Shown piece after piece: positions 26,047 through 34,502 of a DNA stretch of 64,000 bases; within the stretch, counting starts at the first letter, position 1; each line of letters opens with the position of its first letter. The translations under genes and the position numbers were made by a program. Below the pieces are notes generated by a model. The model searched no databases. It was not told where the DNA came from and worked only from the letters and a program-made list of their open reading frames with translations. Origin of the DNA: CAZTGB01 sp964612965 (GTDB lineage Bacteria; Patescibacteriota; Microgenomatia; UBA8517); the NCBI GenBank assembly GCA_964612965.1, contig CAZTGB010000004.1, positions 1 to 64,000 on the forward strand, read 5' to 3'.

Positions 26047-26885
26047 ATAAATTTGGATTTCAAAAATCTAAAAAACTTCAGTAAATATATTCCAGTTAAA
26101 ACAAAATAATTAAAGACTAATGGATATCTATCCCAAAGATTTTTTCTCACAAAGTATTCCATAGAATCCATTCCTTGCATTTTCCTATTTATTCCTCCAA
26201 CTTTGTTTTTTGTAGCCTTTTTAATGTGTGTTATTGAAACCTCGGGATAATAAACTATTTTGTAGCCAAGTTTTTTTACTTGAAAGCAAAGGTCAATATC
26301 CTCTCCATCGAATTCGTATTTCTCATCAAACCAATTAACACTGTCTAATATCTTTTTTTTAGTTAAAAAAAACGCTCCCTGAATGACATCAACCTCATGA
26401 GTTTTATTCTCATCAACATCAAGATACCAGTAATTTCTCCCACTTTTTAAGAATAATCTACTAAAAGAATTCCAAGGGTTAGGAAATCTTCTTCTCGTAT
26501 CGCGATCAAGTTTTCCATTAGGTAAAACCAATTTACAAGAAAGGGCTCCCACATCGTTATTATTTTCTAAATATTCAACAGACTTCTTAAGAGCATTCTC
26601 ATGAACAATCGTGTCTGAATTTAAAAACAGTATGTACCGCCCGCGAACAATATCTTTTGCTCTATTATTTCCATTGGAGTAACTAATATTTGGTCCCGTA
26701 ATTAATTTCACCCAAGGAAATTGACCGTGAACCATTTCTCGACTTCCGTCACTCGAATTATTATCAGAAACGATAACCTCAAATAGTAATTCATCCCTTA
26801 CTTTTTTTAACGAGTTCAAACAATCAAAAAGAAGGTCTTTTGTATCATGATTTAAAATAACTATTGATAATTTTGGGTTGTTCAT
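26043..26885 (-). CDS. GT2 family glycosyltransferase
   Basis: GT-A fold inverting enzyme, 280 aa. NHDTKDLLFDCLNSL, SDNNSSDGSREM, FLNSDT (the metal-binding DxD equivalent) and FDGEDIDLCFQVKKLGYKI are rhamnosyltransferase-like (WbbL type) features. A hydrophobic C-terminus may attach it to the membrane. It overlaps both neighbours by 4 nt. Confidence 0.92.
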   Translation of the reverse strand: MNNPKLSIVILNHDTKDLLFDCLNSLKKVRDELLFEVIVSDNNSSDGSREMVHGQFPWVKLITGPNISYSNGNNRAKDIVRGRYILFLNSDTIVHENALKKSVEYLENNNDVGALSCKLVLPNGKLDRDTRRRFPNPWNSFSRLFLKSGRNYWYLDVDENKTHEVDVIQGAFFLTKKKILDSVNWFDEKYEFDGEDIDLCFQVKKLGYKIVYYPEVSITHIKKATKNKVGGINRKMQGMDSMEYFVRKNLWDRYPLVFNYFVLTGIYLLKFFRFLKSKFI

Positions 26886-28084
26886 TTTTGGCTTACAAGT
26901 TGCGAATATTCTTTGTTTAGATCATCAACAATAGATTCCCAACTAAAATTATTTAACACATACTTTTTCCCCTCATATGCTAACCTTTTAGCAAGATCAG
27001 CGTTTTTTAGAACCTTAACAGCCATCTCAGCCAATATCTCGGGTTCAGATGCAACCATTGCTTGAACCCCATTTTCAATCTTTAAACCAGCCACACCAAT
27101 TGGAGTTGATACAACTGGTAAGTCTGATGCCATAGATTCAAATACTTTTAATCGTGTTCCCCCAGGGCTCATAATAGGGGCCACAATAACAGACGCAGCT
27201 TTAAAAACATCACGATTATCTTTTGGAGATTCGCTTATTTCAATATCAGTGTCGCGTCTTGCCAAACTTAAAGTACCACCAGGAATTGACCTACCCGATA
27301 TCCAAAGCTTAACTCCTTTAACCTTTCCTTTTATAAGTGGCCAAATTTTCTCAATTAAAATATTCACAGCCTCGACATTCTGCATCCATTTATAATCGCC
27401 ATGATACAAAACCCTGGGTGGATCTTTTCTCTTTAGTTTCTTTTTTTCAAAATTGGCAACATCGACCCCATTCGGAATAATACCCACTTCAACATTTGGT
27501 AACTCATGTTCCATAATCTCCTTATCCTCTTCAGAAACCGCAAAAACCTTACTGGCACGCCTCCAGTAATATTTTTCCCAAAATTTAAGTTTGATTACAT
27601 CAAATAAATAAATAGGTTTAAGTATCCATGGAACTTCGTTGTCAACATAATGTTGATAAACAGAAAATTCAATGGTTGGATCAACTAAAACAATCGGTAT
27701 CTTTGTTTTCGGAATGTGAGGCATAACATAAAATGTTTCCGCATGAATCAAATCATACTTATTATTTTCAAGCTCCTTTTTAATTGCGGTTCTTTCTTCC
27801 AAAGAAAAATTTCTTATAACAACTAAGGGGTTAAAACTAACTAAAGTTAAGAATAAGTTTCGAATTGTCCAAGGGGACTTTGGTCTGTCAAAAACTAAAA
27901 CTTTTTCACAATATTTCTTTATTTCAGGCAAAAAAGATAATTCTTTCTCCTTGTTCCCCCTTATTAAGGACATTACTGTAATTTTGTGTTCTTTAGACAA
28001 AACTTTAATTAAGTGATACCAGCGAGTCTGCCCCCCAGACATTTGGTCAATTGGCAAAAACGGCAAAAGCATTAGTATTCTCAT
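26882..28084 (-). CDS. GT4 family glycosyltransferase
   Basis: A 400-aa GT-B enzyme. The start has SGGQTRWYHLIKVLS, the linker region IPNGVDVANFE, then YHGDYKWMQNVEAV and SPGGTRLKVFESMASDLPVV. The GGTRLK form is typical of a group that includes stealth-like and PEP-CTERM-associated transferases. It is 3 nt from the upstream GT-C gene and shares 4 nt with the downstream GT2 gene. Confidence 0.92.
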   Translation of the reverse strand: MRILMLLPFLPIDQMSGGQTRWYHLIKVLSKEHKITVMSLIRGNKEKELSFLPEIKKYCEKVLVFDRPKSPWTIRNLFLTLVSFNPLVVIRNFSLEERTAIKKELENNKYDLIHAETFYVMPHIPKTKIPIVLVDPTIEFSVYQHYVDNEVPWILKPIYLFDVIKLKFWEKYYWRRASKVFAVSEEDKEIMEHELPNVEVGIIPNGVDVANFEKKKLKRKDPPRVLYHGDYKWMQNVEAVNILIEKIWPLIKGKVKGVKLWISGRSIPGGTLSLARRDTDIEISESPKDNRDVFKAASVIVAPIMSPGGTRLKVFESMASDLPVVSTPIGVAGLKIENGVQAMVASEPEILAEMAVKVLKNADLAKRLAYEGKKYVLNNFSWESIVDDLNKEYSQLVSQK

Positions 28085-28087
28085 ATT

Positions 28088-29461
28088 TTATTTTTCGATA
28101 CTCTGATGTAAATCTAGAATTACAAATCTATCAGTTTTTAAGACGGTCTTAAATCTCTTAGAAAAATTAATGGTATCGGTACTCCCCAGGTCAATCGAAA
28201 CATAAAAGTCAGCTCCTTTTTCAATAATATGATCAATTGAATCATCAACGGCTGGCCATCCGCGTCTTTTAGTTTGATATAAAAATGCTGTGTCGCCATT
28301 GTAAGGAATTACAATTTCAGCATCTTTGGGTAACTTCTCATCAACAATCATCCCAACCTCTATAAGTTCTGGGTGGTTAATTTGATAAAAAGGTTTTATT
28401 CTGTCCCAAGAAATCAAAAACATTATAAGAAGGGAAGCAAATAGTACTATTTTTGACTTCTTCCAAAGAACAACCGATCCCAAAGCTAAAGTCATAGAGA
28501 TCATTGGAATAATTAGTATTTGATAGTAGTCATGGCGAACATTAGCTGTTGCAACAACCGTAAGATATGTAACAGCTCCCAAAACGAAGTAGAGATTAAA
28601 TTTGTTCTTTAAATTCTTAGTAAGACCTAAAACAAACGGAGCAACGCCTCCAGCCCCCAATATTAAAATTCCAATTCGCTCGCCAAATATCCATCTAAAA
28701 AATGCTGGATGGAATCTGATTCTATCCCCATTAAACGCCCAGGTATAAAACGGTATCCCTTCAGGAAATTGAGAAATCCAGAGTCTCCAAGCTGCAAATG
28801 GAGCAAACGCAATTGCCAAAAATATTAAATTTCGCTTTAGGTTTTCTTTTTTAAGCAGTTCGGGAATTAATGGGAAAAGATACACCCCAAAGAAAGGTTT
28901 TTGAAGAAGTGCAAAAGCAAAGAGCAGTCCTGAAATAATATTATTAATTCCAAAGAAATAAAGACCAGATACTGCAAACAGTACCCCCAACGGATCTGGT
29001 AAGATTACTCTCGTAAAGTAAATATTAAACGGCAAAAACATATAGAAGAATGACGCAAGAAGGCCCGCTTTAGTCGAATAATGCTTCCTGCCAAGCAGGA
29101 AAAGGAATAATCCTGTAAGTGTTGCTATGAAGGCAGTTAGCCCCCTTCCCCACACTTCCAAACTAAACTTTCCAAATTGATTAAACAAAGTTGCATGAAT
29201 CGCATTGTAAATTGGAAATTCCACCATCCTGTATCCCTCAGGATTAAATATTCCTGTTTGAATACTTGAGATATCATCATATACAGGGCGCAGCATATTA
29301 ACTCCATCTCGAGCAAAGTTTCGAGAAACCGCAGCAGTATCTGCTTGACGCCAGCTATGCCAATCTGCAATAGGGTTATCTATTTTGTAAAAACGTGTCC
29401 CAAAACCCAAAATTAGGATCAATAGTAACAAAATGTACTCAAAGTTAATTTTCTTGATCAT
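28088..29461 (-). CDS. GT-C membrane glycosyltransferase (PMT_2/GT39-like)
   Basis: A 457-aa polytopic protein with about ten membrane helices. After helix 1 the first outer loop has DWHSWRQADTAAVSRNFARDG, the catalytic-Asp and WRQAD pattern of ArnT/PMT_2 enzymes, which use polyprenyl-phosphate sugars. The C-terminal part is a short extracellular domain. It fits transfer of a sugar on the outer side of the membrane. It overlaps the O-antigen-ligase-like gene upstream by 17 nt. Confidence 0.85.
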   Translation of the reverse strand: MIKKINFEYILLLLILILGFGTRFYKIDNPIADWHSWRQADTAAVSRNFARDGVNMLRPVYDDISSIQTGIFNPEGYRMVEFPIYNAIHATLFNQFGKFSLEVWGRGLTAFIATLTGLFLFLLGRKHYSTKAGLLASFFYMFLPFNIYFTRVILPDPLGVLFAVSGLYFFGINNIISGLLFAFALLQKPFFGVYLFPLIPELLKKENLKRNLIFLAIAFAPFAAWRLWISQFPEGIPFYTWAFNGDRIRFHPAFFRWIFGERIGILILGAGGVAPFVLGLTKNLKNKFNLYFVLGAVTYLTVVATANVRHDYYQILIIPMISMTLALGSVVLWKKSKIVLFASLLIMFLISWDRIKPFYQINHPELIEVGMIVDEKLPKDAEIVIPYNGDTAFLYQTKRRGWPAVDDSIDHIIEKGADFYVSIDLGSTDTINFSKRFKTVLKTDRFVILDLHQSIEK

Positions 29462-30803
29462 TTAGCTTGTTTCTTATCACGATAACGGACAATCCCACCA
29501 AAAGCCAAAGCATTATGGCAAATTTAGAAGCTTCAAAAACATCTATAAATAGAGCACTTATAAGAGTACCCACAACTCCCCCCATTATACCTGCAACAAA
29601 CCCAAGTTCAATACCGCTAAATTTACTAGTTAATGGCAAAGCCTTTATATATAGAATAGCTAAATTAAAAAGAATCAGACAGAATGCAAAAAATCCCAGT
29701 ATCCCAACTTCACCTAAAAGTCTAAGGTAGTCGTTGTCAGTTGCAAGACTAATTGATGAGTACCCAGTTCCTAAAAGTGGATTTTTATACATCGCTCTGA
29801 TTGCCCTCGGCCATTCAACATTAAATCTAATTGATGATGATCTATCCTCAAACACAGGAACGGGGGTCGGAGTTCTGGTTTCTTCGACCTTCTCGGGAAG
29901 AATTGTTTCCTGGGCACGGACCTCAATCATGGAAACCACTTTCAAATACAAAACATCAAATACCCTTTTATATCTTGCGAATAAGCTGGGTGAAAAAGCG
30001 CTTAAGGTTATGCTAAGTAGGACAACAACAACCATAACTTTATACTTCTTCATTAAAAATAGTGAAACACTTACAGCTGCGATGTATGAAACTAGTGAAA
30101 CCCTAGAAAGTGAATTAACTAAAAGCCAAAACCCAGAAAGCGAGACTAAAGCCAAAATTATTTTAGTTACTTTATCTTTAAAAACAAAAAATAAACTTAT
30201 AAGTATTGGTAAAACCAAAACCAAATAGCTCGCCATGTCATAATGCCCCGCAAAAGTTGAGCTTATGTGGCTTCCTTGCGTCCAAGTTAGTGCAATTCCT
30301 TTTGAATACTCTTCATTTTGAGTGATTATTACCGGAAAATTAAAGTATCTTTGTCCAAATCCGTAAACAAAAAGTATAAAAACAGTTACTGCAATTGTTT
30401 TGACATAAAACTCCATATTCTCTTTTTTGCCAAGCGCCGCAAAAGATAAAACAAAGAATAAAGGAACAAAATATTCTAAGCGCCTAAAAAGATGAAGTAG
30501 TCCAATCGAAAGATCGATAGTTTTAGTTAGAAATACTCCTGAGATTAGTGACACAGCGCCAACCAAAAGAAAAAGAGCTATTGATCTAACCAAATTGTCT
30601 TTTAAAAGCTGTTTAATCTTTGGGACAAGCCTTAATAAAGCAATTGTCCCAAGTATGGCCAGAAGAAAATCTTCAAGTCTAATTGATACATAAATTCCAG
30701 GAATTCTTAAGAATGGGAATTTGGGATACAAAGGAATAATAATAAGAAGAGCCGCTACAAAGTATTTAGATAGTATCTCAGGCAATTTTAAAAGCTTTTG
30801 CAT
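29445..30803 (-). CDS. O-antigen ligase/polymerase-like membrane protein
   Basis: About 452 aa with roughly twelve membrane helices and one large loop (about residues 280-350). The segment RAMYKNPLLGTGYSS followed by DNDYLRLLGEVGILG matches the Wzy_C/WaaL pattern (N-P-L-x-G-x-G-x-S and H/N-x-x-L-x-x-x-x-E-x-G). These proteins polymerise or ligate lipid-linked glycans outside. A TTG at 30830 is in frame; the ATG at 30803 keeps the overlap with the GT2 gene to 26 nt. Confidence 0.86.
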   Translation of the reverse strand: MQKLLKLPEILSKYFVAALLIIIPLYPKFPFLRIPGIYVSIRLEDFLLAILGTIALLRLVPKIKQLLKDNLVRSIALFLLVGAVSLISGVFLTKTIDLSIGLLHLFRRLEYFVPLFFVLSFAALGKKENMEFYVKTIAVTVFILFVYGFGQRYFNFPVIITQNEEYSKGIALTWTQGSHISSTFAGHYDMASYLVLVLPILISLFFVFKDKVTKIILALVSLSGFWLLVNSLSRVSLVSYIAAVSVSLFLMKKYKVMVVVVLLSITLSAFSPSLFARYKRVFDVLYLKVVSMIEVRAQETILPEKVEETRTPTPVPVFEDRSSSIRFNVEWPRAIRAMYKNPLLGTGYSSISLATDNDYLRLLGEVGILGFFAFCLILFNLAILYIKALPLTSKFSGIELGFVAGIMGGVVGTLISALFIDVFEASKFAIMLWLLVGLSVIVIRNKLNDQEN

Positions 30804-31722
30804 ATGTTTTAGCTGACCCTCCTCCTTCAATCATACCGAAAAGAACAATTCTCCCCAATGCCCCAATTTTTAGAAATAATCTCAAAAGAGGATACTGCCA
30901 GGAAGGGTAATGCTTTTTATAAAATTTTTTAACCCCCTCATACTCATTAATTAGCGAAAACTCGCTTGTTTTACTGCTAGCTCCCCCAAGATGAGTAATG
31001 CTCCATTTTGGATAGTACCATACTTGATAACCCAGCTTTTTAACTCTAAAACATAGGTCTACTTCTTCAACATACATAAAAAATGTTTCATCCCATCCAC
31101 CTACTTCTTCTAAAATTTTCTTCCTTGTTAAAAGAAATGCCCCAGTCACCCAATCAAGTTGCTTTTTTGATTTATGACGCTCCTCGGGCGACATGTCAGC
31201 ATTTATGCTGCCATAAAACTCGTCTCCCTTTGCAAAAAACGATTTTGAATGGTGCGGATGAAATGGTTTAATCAGTTTATCTACAAATGGAATATCCTGA
31301 ATAGTCATCCAAGAAAAAACGCTGAGTAGGGTAGGGAAATATCCTCCAGTTGCCTGGATGCTCCCATCTTTATTATTAAGAGCACTCGTTGCAACCCCCA
31401 CTTTTGGATTTTCTTTAAGATAGGTTACCATCTCTCCTAGAACATTATCTTTAATCTCAGTATCCGAGTTAAGAAAAAGGATGAATTCCCCTTTTGCAAT
31501 CTCTGTCCCCTGATTGTTTGCCTTGGCAAATCCAAAATTTTCTTTATTCGTAATTACTTTTACTCCTAATGCGCTTGCGGCCTCAACAGATCCATCTTTA
31601 GAATTATTATCAACCACAATAATTTCATAATCTATTCCTTTAGTGTATTTTTTTACCGAGGCAATACACGAAGATAGCATTTCTTTCGTATTAAAGCTGA
31701 CTATTATTATAGAGAGATCCAT
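30778..31722 (-). CDS. GT2 family glycosyltransferase (rhamnosyltransferase-like)
   Basis: A 314-aa GT-A enzyme. SFNTKEMLSSCIASV, DNNSKDGSVEAA, ENFGFAKANNQG, FLNSDTEI and YVEEVDLCFRVKKLGYQVWYYP are all WbbL-type landmarks. A hydrophobic stretch near the C-terminus may sit in the membrane. It overlaps the gene on each side. Confidence 0.93.
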   Translation of the reverse strand: MDLSIIIVSFNTKEMLSSCIASVKKYTKGIDYEIIVVDNNSKDGSVEAASALGVKVITNKENFGFAKANNQGTEIAKGEFILFLNSDTEIKDNVLGEMVTYLKENPKVGVATSALNNKDGSIQATGGYFPTLLSVFSWMTIQDIPFVDKLIKPFHPHHSKSFFAKGDEFYGSINADMSPEERHKSKKQLDWVTGAFLLTRKKILEEVGGWDETFFMYVEEVDLCFRVKKLGYQVWYYPKWSITHLGGASSKTSEFSLINEYEGVKKFYKKHYPSWQYPLLRLFLKIGALGRIVLFGMIEGGGSAKTYAKAFKIA

Positions 31723-32228
31723 TTAAATAATTTTAGAGCTATTACCCACTCGCGAATAAGTAGCCAAGTAACGCTAATTGTTAAAACTCCAACTAGAAGC
31801 CTTATGAATAGAGTTGACCCTACATATTTAACTATAACTTTTCCTTCATAACGAACTCCTTCTACTTCAAGTATTTCCTGATCGCTTTTTGGTCTATATC
31901 CGCTAACAAAAAATGATTCACGCATAGGGTGAACTATTTCTTCCAAAAAATTGCTTTTTGTTTGATCGCGGATTAATGTTTGTGATTCCTCAGGCGGATA
32001 GTTTAGTCTCATCCCCCATTCAAACTCCCGAGAATAGTGGCTCATCAACTGTTCGCGAGTTATATTCGTATAGTAGCCCCTCCTTAATGGTGTTTCTTGA
32101 TCAGCTGGCTGGGTTGATACCTTAAAATCCCAAAGAGCTTCCGGAAACTCTGGTTCAGGAAGAGCCAAATAAACTAAAAAAACAACACTTAAGAGCAAAA
32201 AAAGAAGTGATAAAGATCTTTTAACCAT
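31707..32228 (-). CDS. bitopic/two-helix membrane protein, unknown
   Basis: A 173-aa protein not recognised. It has a hydrophobic helix at each end (about 5-24 and 136-165) and a charged extracytoplasmic middle rich in Glu, Arg, Pro and Tyr. This hairpin topology recalls chain-length regulators (Wzz), but the loop is much shorter and no Wzz motif is seen. It overlaps the GT2 gene and abuts the acyltransferase gene, so it belongs to the operon. Confidence 0.6.
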   Translation of the reverse strand: MVKRSLSLLFLLLSVVFLVYLALPEPEFPEALWDFKVSTQPADQETPLRRGYYTNITREQLMSHYSREFEWGMRLNYPPEESQTLIRDQTKSNFLEEIVHPMRESFFVSGYRPKSDQEILEVEGVRYEGKVIVKYVGSTLFIRLLVGVLTISVTWLLIREWVIALKLFKWISL

Positions 32229-32830
32229 TATTGAAAGAGTCTGGCACGTCCTAATTTGTAGTTTGGATTTTTATTTGCACGCTCTCCGATTACTTTTGCT
32301 GGAACCCCGCCTACAATTGCAAAAGGAGGAACATCCTTAGTAACAACCGCTCCAGCAGCAACAACCGATCCTCGTCCAATTTTTACTCCAGGTAAAATTA
32401 TCACTCTTGGGCCAATAAAAACATAATCTTCAATTACAACTGGCTCTTCTATGGCAGAAAAATCATCTTTCCCAAGATCATGTTCGGAATTATAGATCAT
32501 CACATATGAAGCGATGTCTACATGATTTCCAATGGTAAGTTTTGCTCGGCCGTCCAAAAACGCATGGTCGCCAATAATAGTGTCTTCCCCTATTGAAATA
32601 TTATTCGGCTGAAAGAAACTTGCCCACATATGGATAGTTGATCCTTTCCCAATCTTCATTTCAAAAAATCTATATTTAATCTTTCTAATAGTATGGAATG
32701 GAATATGGCCGACCCATCTTAGAAGCATTAATTCAAAGTCCAGCCAATAATTGTAAAGTCGGTTTAAGATTTTTGGAAATGCTTGTCCTGGTGTTAAATT
32801 TCTTCCAGTTTTATCTTTAAAAAATGTCAT
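32228..32830 (-). CDS. left-handed beta-helix acyltransferase
   Basis: A 200-aa hexapeptide-repeat protein. Repeats of the form IGxxxxI run from about residue 78 (IGKGSTI, ISIGEDTIIGDHAFL, LTIGNHVDIASYVMI) to VKIGRGSVVAAGAVVTKDVPP and IVGGVPAKVIG. The YNSEHD segment holds the catalytic-type His. Such enzymes O-acetylate sugars using acetyl-CoA. An N-terminal helical region of about 70 residues precedes the repeats. The gene shares its stop region with the next start. Confidence 0.9.
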   Translation of the reverse strand: MTFFKDKTGRNLTPGQAFPKILNRLYNYWLDFELMLLRWVGHIPFHTIRKIKYRFFEMKIGKGSTIHMWASFFQPNNISIGEDTIIGDHAFLDGRAKLTIGNHVDIASYVMIYNSEHDLGKDDFSAIEEPVVIEDYVFIGPRVIILPGVKIGRGSVVAAGAVVTKDVPPFAIVGGVPAKVIGERANKNPNYKLGRARLFQ

Positions 32831-32831
32831 T

Positions 32832-33962
32832 TTAGTTATTTGTTTTTTCTAAAATTTCTAAAGTCTTCTTGGCAGTTGTCTCCCAAGAAAATCTACTTGC
32901 TTGCTTGAGTCCTTTAGTAACTGCTTTATTATACTCGTCTTTATTCATAGAAAGAACCTTTTTAATTCCATTAGCAATACTATTTGTACTATGAGGATCC
33001 ACTAGAATTCCTGCATCTCCAACAACCTCAGGAATGCTCCCCACATTAGAAGCCACCACCGGCACTCCGCAGGCAATTGAATACAAAGCATCTAGTCCAA
33101 AACCTTCCCAAAATGACGGTAAAGCAAACACTTTTGCTCCCCTAAAAAGCGCTGGCTTATCTTCCTCGGAAAAGAAATCAGTAAACACAATTTTATCTTT
33201 TAAACCCAATCTTTCGGCCTTTTCAAATATGGAATTAAACAGCCACCCTTTCTTCCCAGCAATAACCAACTTAAGTTTGGGGTAGTCTTTAACGACAAAA
33301 CTAAAAGCCTCAATTAATCCCTCGATATTCTTACTTGGTTTTAGCGTTCCTAAATACAAAATATAGTCATCAACTATGGAGTATCTATTTTTGACGCGTC
33401 GCACATCGGAAGATGAAATAGACGTATTGAATCTCTCCTTGTCATACCCAAGATGAGTGACCGAGATTTTGGGCTTTGCAAATGGATAGTGTCGTACAAT
33501 CTCATTCTTGACGCTCTCCGAAATGGAAATGATACGTTTTGATACAATAATTGACATAGCACTCCAGATACGCAACTGCCAAAATACTTTTTTTGTAAAT
33601 TGTCCCGAAAATTCGAGATATCCGAGGTCCATAATTGAACACACTCTGGGAACAAGTGAAAATGGCACTGTATAATGGCTTGGAGAGAATAACACATCCA
33701 ACCTATCAGGGTTTGTAAGTAGATATGGCATTAGCTTTGTCACAACCCAAAGTCCTCCGCCCGGAATAATTTTATATTTGAAGTTTTGCTTTTCTTTCGG
33801 AAAGTCGAAAAGGGGTTTTTCTTTCAAGTAAACTATAAGACTATGAGGATTCTTACCATTCTCCTGTAGTTTATATAGATTCCAAATGATCTGAAATGCA
33901 TATTCATTAACTCCTACCCTTTTTTCGACATTAGCCTCGTTTCCATCTATTCCTATTATCAT
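32832..33962 (-). CDS. GT4 family glycosyltransferase with altered donor-site motif
   Basis: About 376 aa. The start at 33962 (MIIGIDGNEANV) is preferred, since the upstream extension (to 34016) overlaps the tiny gene at 33985. Landmarks are GVNEYAFQI, FSPSHYTVPF, YLGTLKPSKNIEGLIEAF and EGFGLDALYSIACGVPVV. The usual second Glu of the ExxxxxxxE motif is Tyr here (EGFGLDALY), a change in a donor-binding residue, so activity or donor could differ. Confidence 0.9.
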   Translation of the reverse strand: MIIGIDGNEANVEKRVGVNEYAFQIIWNLYKLQENGKNPHSLIVYLKEKPLFDFPKEKQNFKYKIIPGGGLWVVTKLMPYLLTNPDRLDVLFSPSHYTVPFSLVPRVCSIMDLGYLEFSGQFTKKVFWQLRIWSAMSIIVSKRIISISESVKNEIVRHYPFAKPKISVTHLGYDKERFNTSISSSDVRRVKNRYSIVDDYILYLGTLKPSKNIEGLIEAFSFVVKDYPKLKLVIAGKKGWLFNSIFEKAERLGLKDKIVFTDFFSEEDKPALFRGAKVFALPSFWEGFGLDALYSIACGVPVVASNVGSIPEVVGDAGILVDPHSTNSIANGIKKVLSMNKDEYNKAVTKGLKQASRFSWETTAKKTLEILEKTNN

Positions 33963-33984
33963 ACTATATTTATGAAGTTTACTT

Positions 33985-34080
33985 TTATTTCTTCCTTGAA
34001 GCAATAATTGCCACAACCACAGCGACTACCGCAACAAGAGCAGAAATGATAGTGCTAGTTATTTCGTTCCATTCAAACAT
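33985..34080 (-). CDS. 31-aa single-helix membrane micro-protein (third of three)
   Basis: Reads M-F-E-W-N-E, a helix of about 20 hydrophobic residues rich in Val and Ala, and an S-R-K-K end. It begins 2 nt after the stop of the preceding tiny gene. The hydrophobic core with a basic C-terminus predicts a C-in orientation. No function or family is recognised. The reading frame, spacing and shared composition with its neighbours are the support for its being real. Confidence 0.55.
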   Translation of the reverse strand: MFEWNEITSTIISALVAVVAVVVAIIASRKK

Positions 34081-34082
34081 GT

Positions 34083-34178
34083 TTATTTCTTCTTAACAAA
34101 AATTACCACCAACCCCATTATTATAGCGGCAAGTCCAGCCATTATAGCTGCAGTATTGTAATCAACAGAACTTATCAT
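34083..34178 (-). CDS. 31-aa single-helix membrane micro-protein (second of three)
   Basis: Short polar start (MISSVDYNT), a helix rich in Ala, Ile, Gly and Met, and a VKKK end. The ATG overlaps the TGA of the 67-aa gene as ATGA, the same coupling used by genuine genes in this window. Not recognised. It is too short for ordinary gene calling. Confidence 0.6.
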   Translation of the reverse strand: MISSVDYNTAAIMAGLAAIIMGLVVIFVKKK

Positions 34179-34378
34179 TTCTTTTTTAATAATACACCCA
34201 TATAGAGAAAGACTAAACTAAAAATTAATACAATAGCAAAACCAATCACTCTTGTAACAATCGAGTCAAAGCCAGCAATTCCTTGGCCTAAAATCGCGGC
34301 CAACATTAACCCTTTTGCCACATCAACACAAAATTCGGAGACCGCCAAAACCTGAGAAGATGTCAGTAAAATCTTCAT
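34175..34378 (-). CDS. 67-aa two-helix membrane protein (first of three)
   Basis: Two hydrophobic helices (about 20-38 and 43-62) joined by a short loop with Asp and Arg, and a LLKKK end. Size and topology recall holins, but no family match is evident. It has a plausible promoter (TTGCAG, 17-bp spacer, TAAAAT) with the -10 box 6 nt before the ATG. It heads a run of three tiny genes placed between a terminator and a glycosyltransferase gene. Confidence 0.65.
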   Translation of the reverse strand: MKILLTSSQVLAVSEFCVDVAKGLMLAAILGQGIAGFDSIVTRVIGFAIVLIFSLVFLYMGVLLKKK

Positions 34379-34384
34379 TAACTA

Positions 34385-34413
34385 ATTTTAGGCCAAAAGT
34401 AGGCTTTCTGCAA
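34385..34413 (-). promoter_or_regulatory. promoter of the micro-protein operon
   Basis: Minus strand TTGCAG (34408-34413), 17-bp spacer, TAAAAT (34385-34390), 6 nt to the ATG at 34378. The -35 box abuts the T-tract of the terminator just upstream. Confidence 0.6.
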
Positions 34414-34445
34414 AGAAAACCCCCGAGTCGTAATGAACCGGGGGG
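34412..34445 (-). terminator. rho-independent terminator after the GT4 gene
   Basis: CCCCCG and CGGGGG arms (6 bp, 13-nt loop) followed on the minus strand by TTTTCTTT. It ends transcripts from the glycosyltransferase operon upstream and insulates the micro-protein promoter. A further small ACTTC/GAAGT hairpin lies nearer the GT4 stop. Confidence 0.8.
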
Positions 34446-34502
34446 ATTTAGCAAACCAACAGCACTTCTTAAGGAAGTACAAGCAGATACTACCATATTA
34501 AG

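Noticed and set aside
29734..30228. Plus-strand open frame of 164 codons
   Set aside because: It is antisense to the O-antigen-ligase-like gene, has no recognisable domain and no promoter or ribosome site.
31707..32228. Wzz chain-length regulator
   Set aside because: Two end helices fit, but the loop is too short and the Pro/Gly-rich motif of the second helix is missing.
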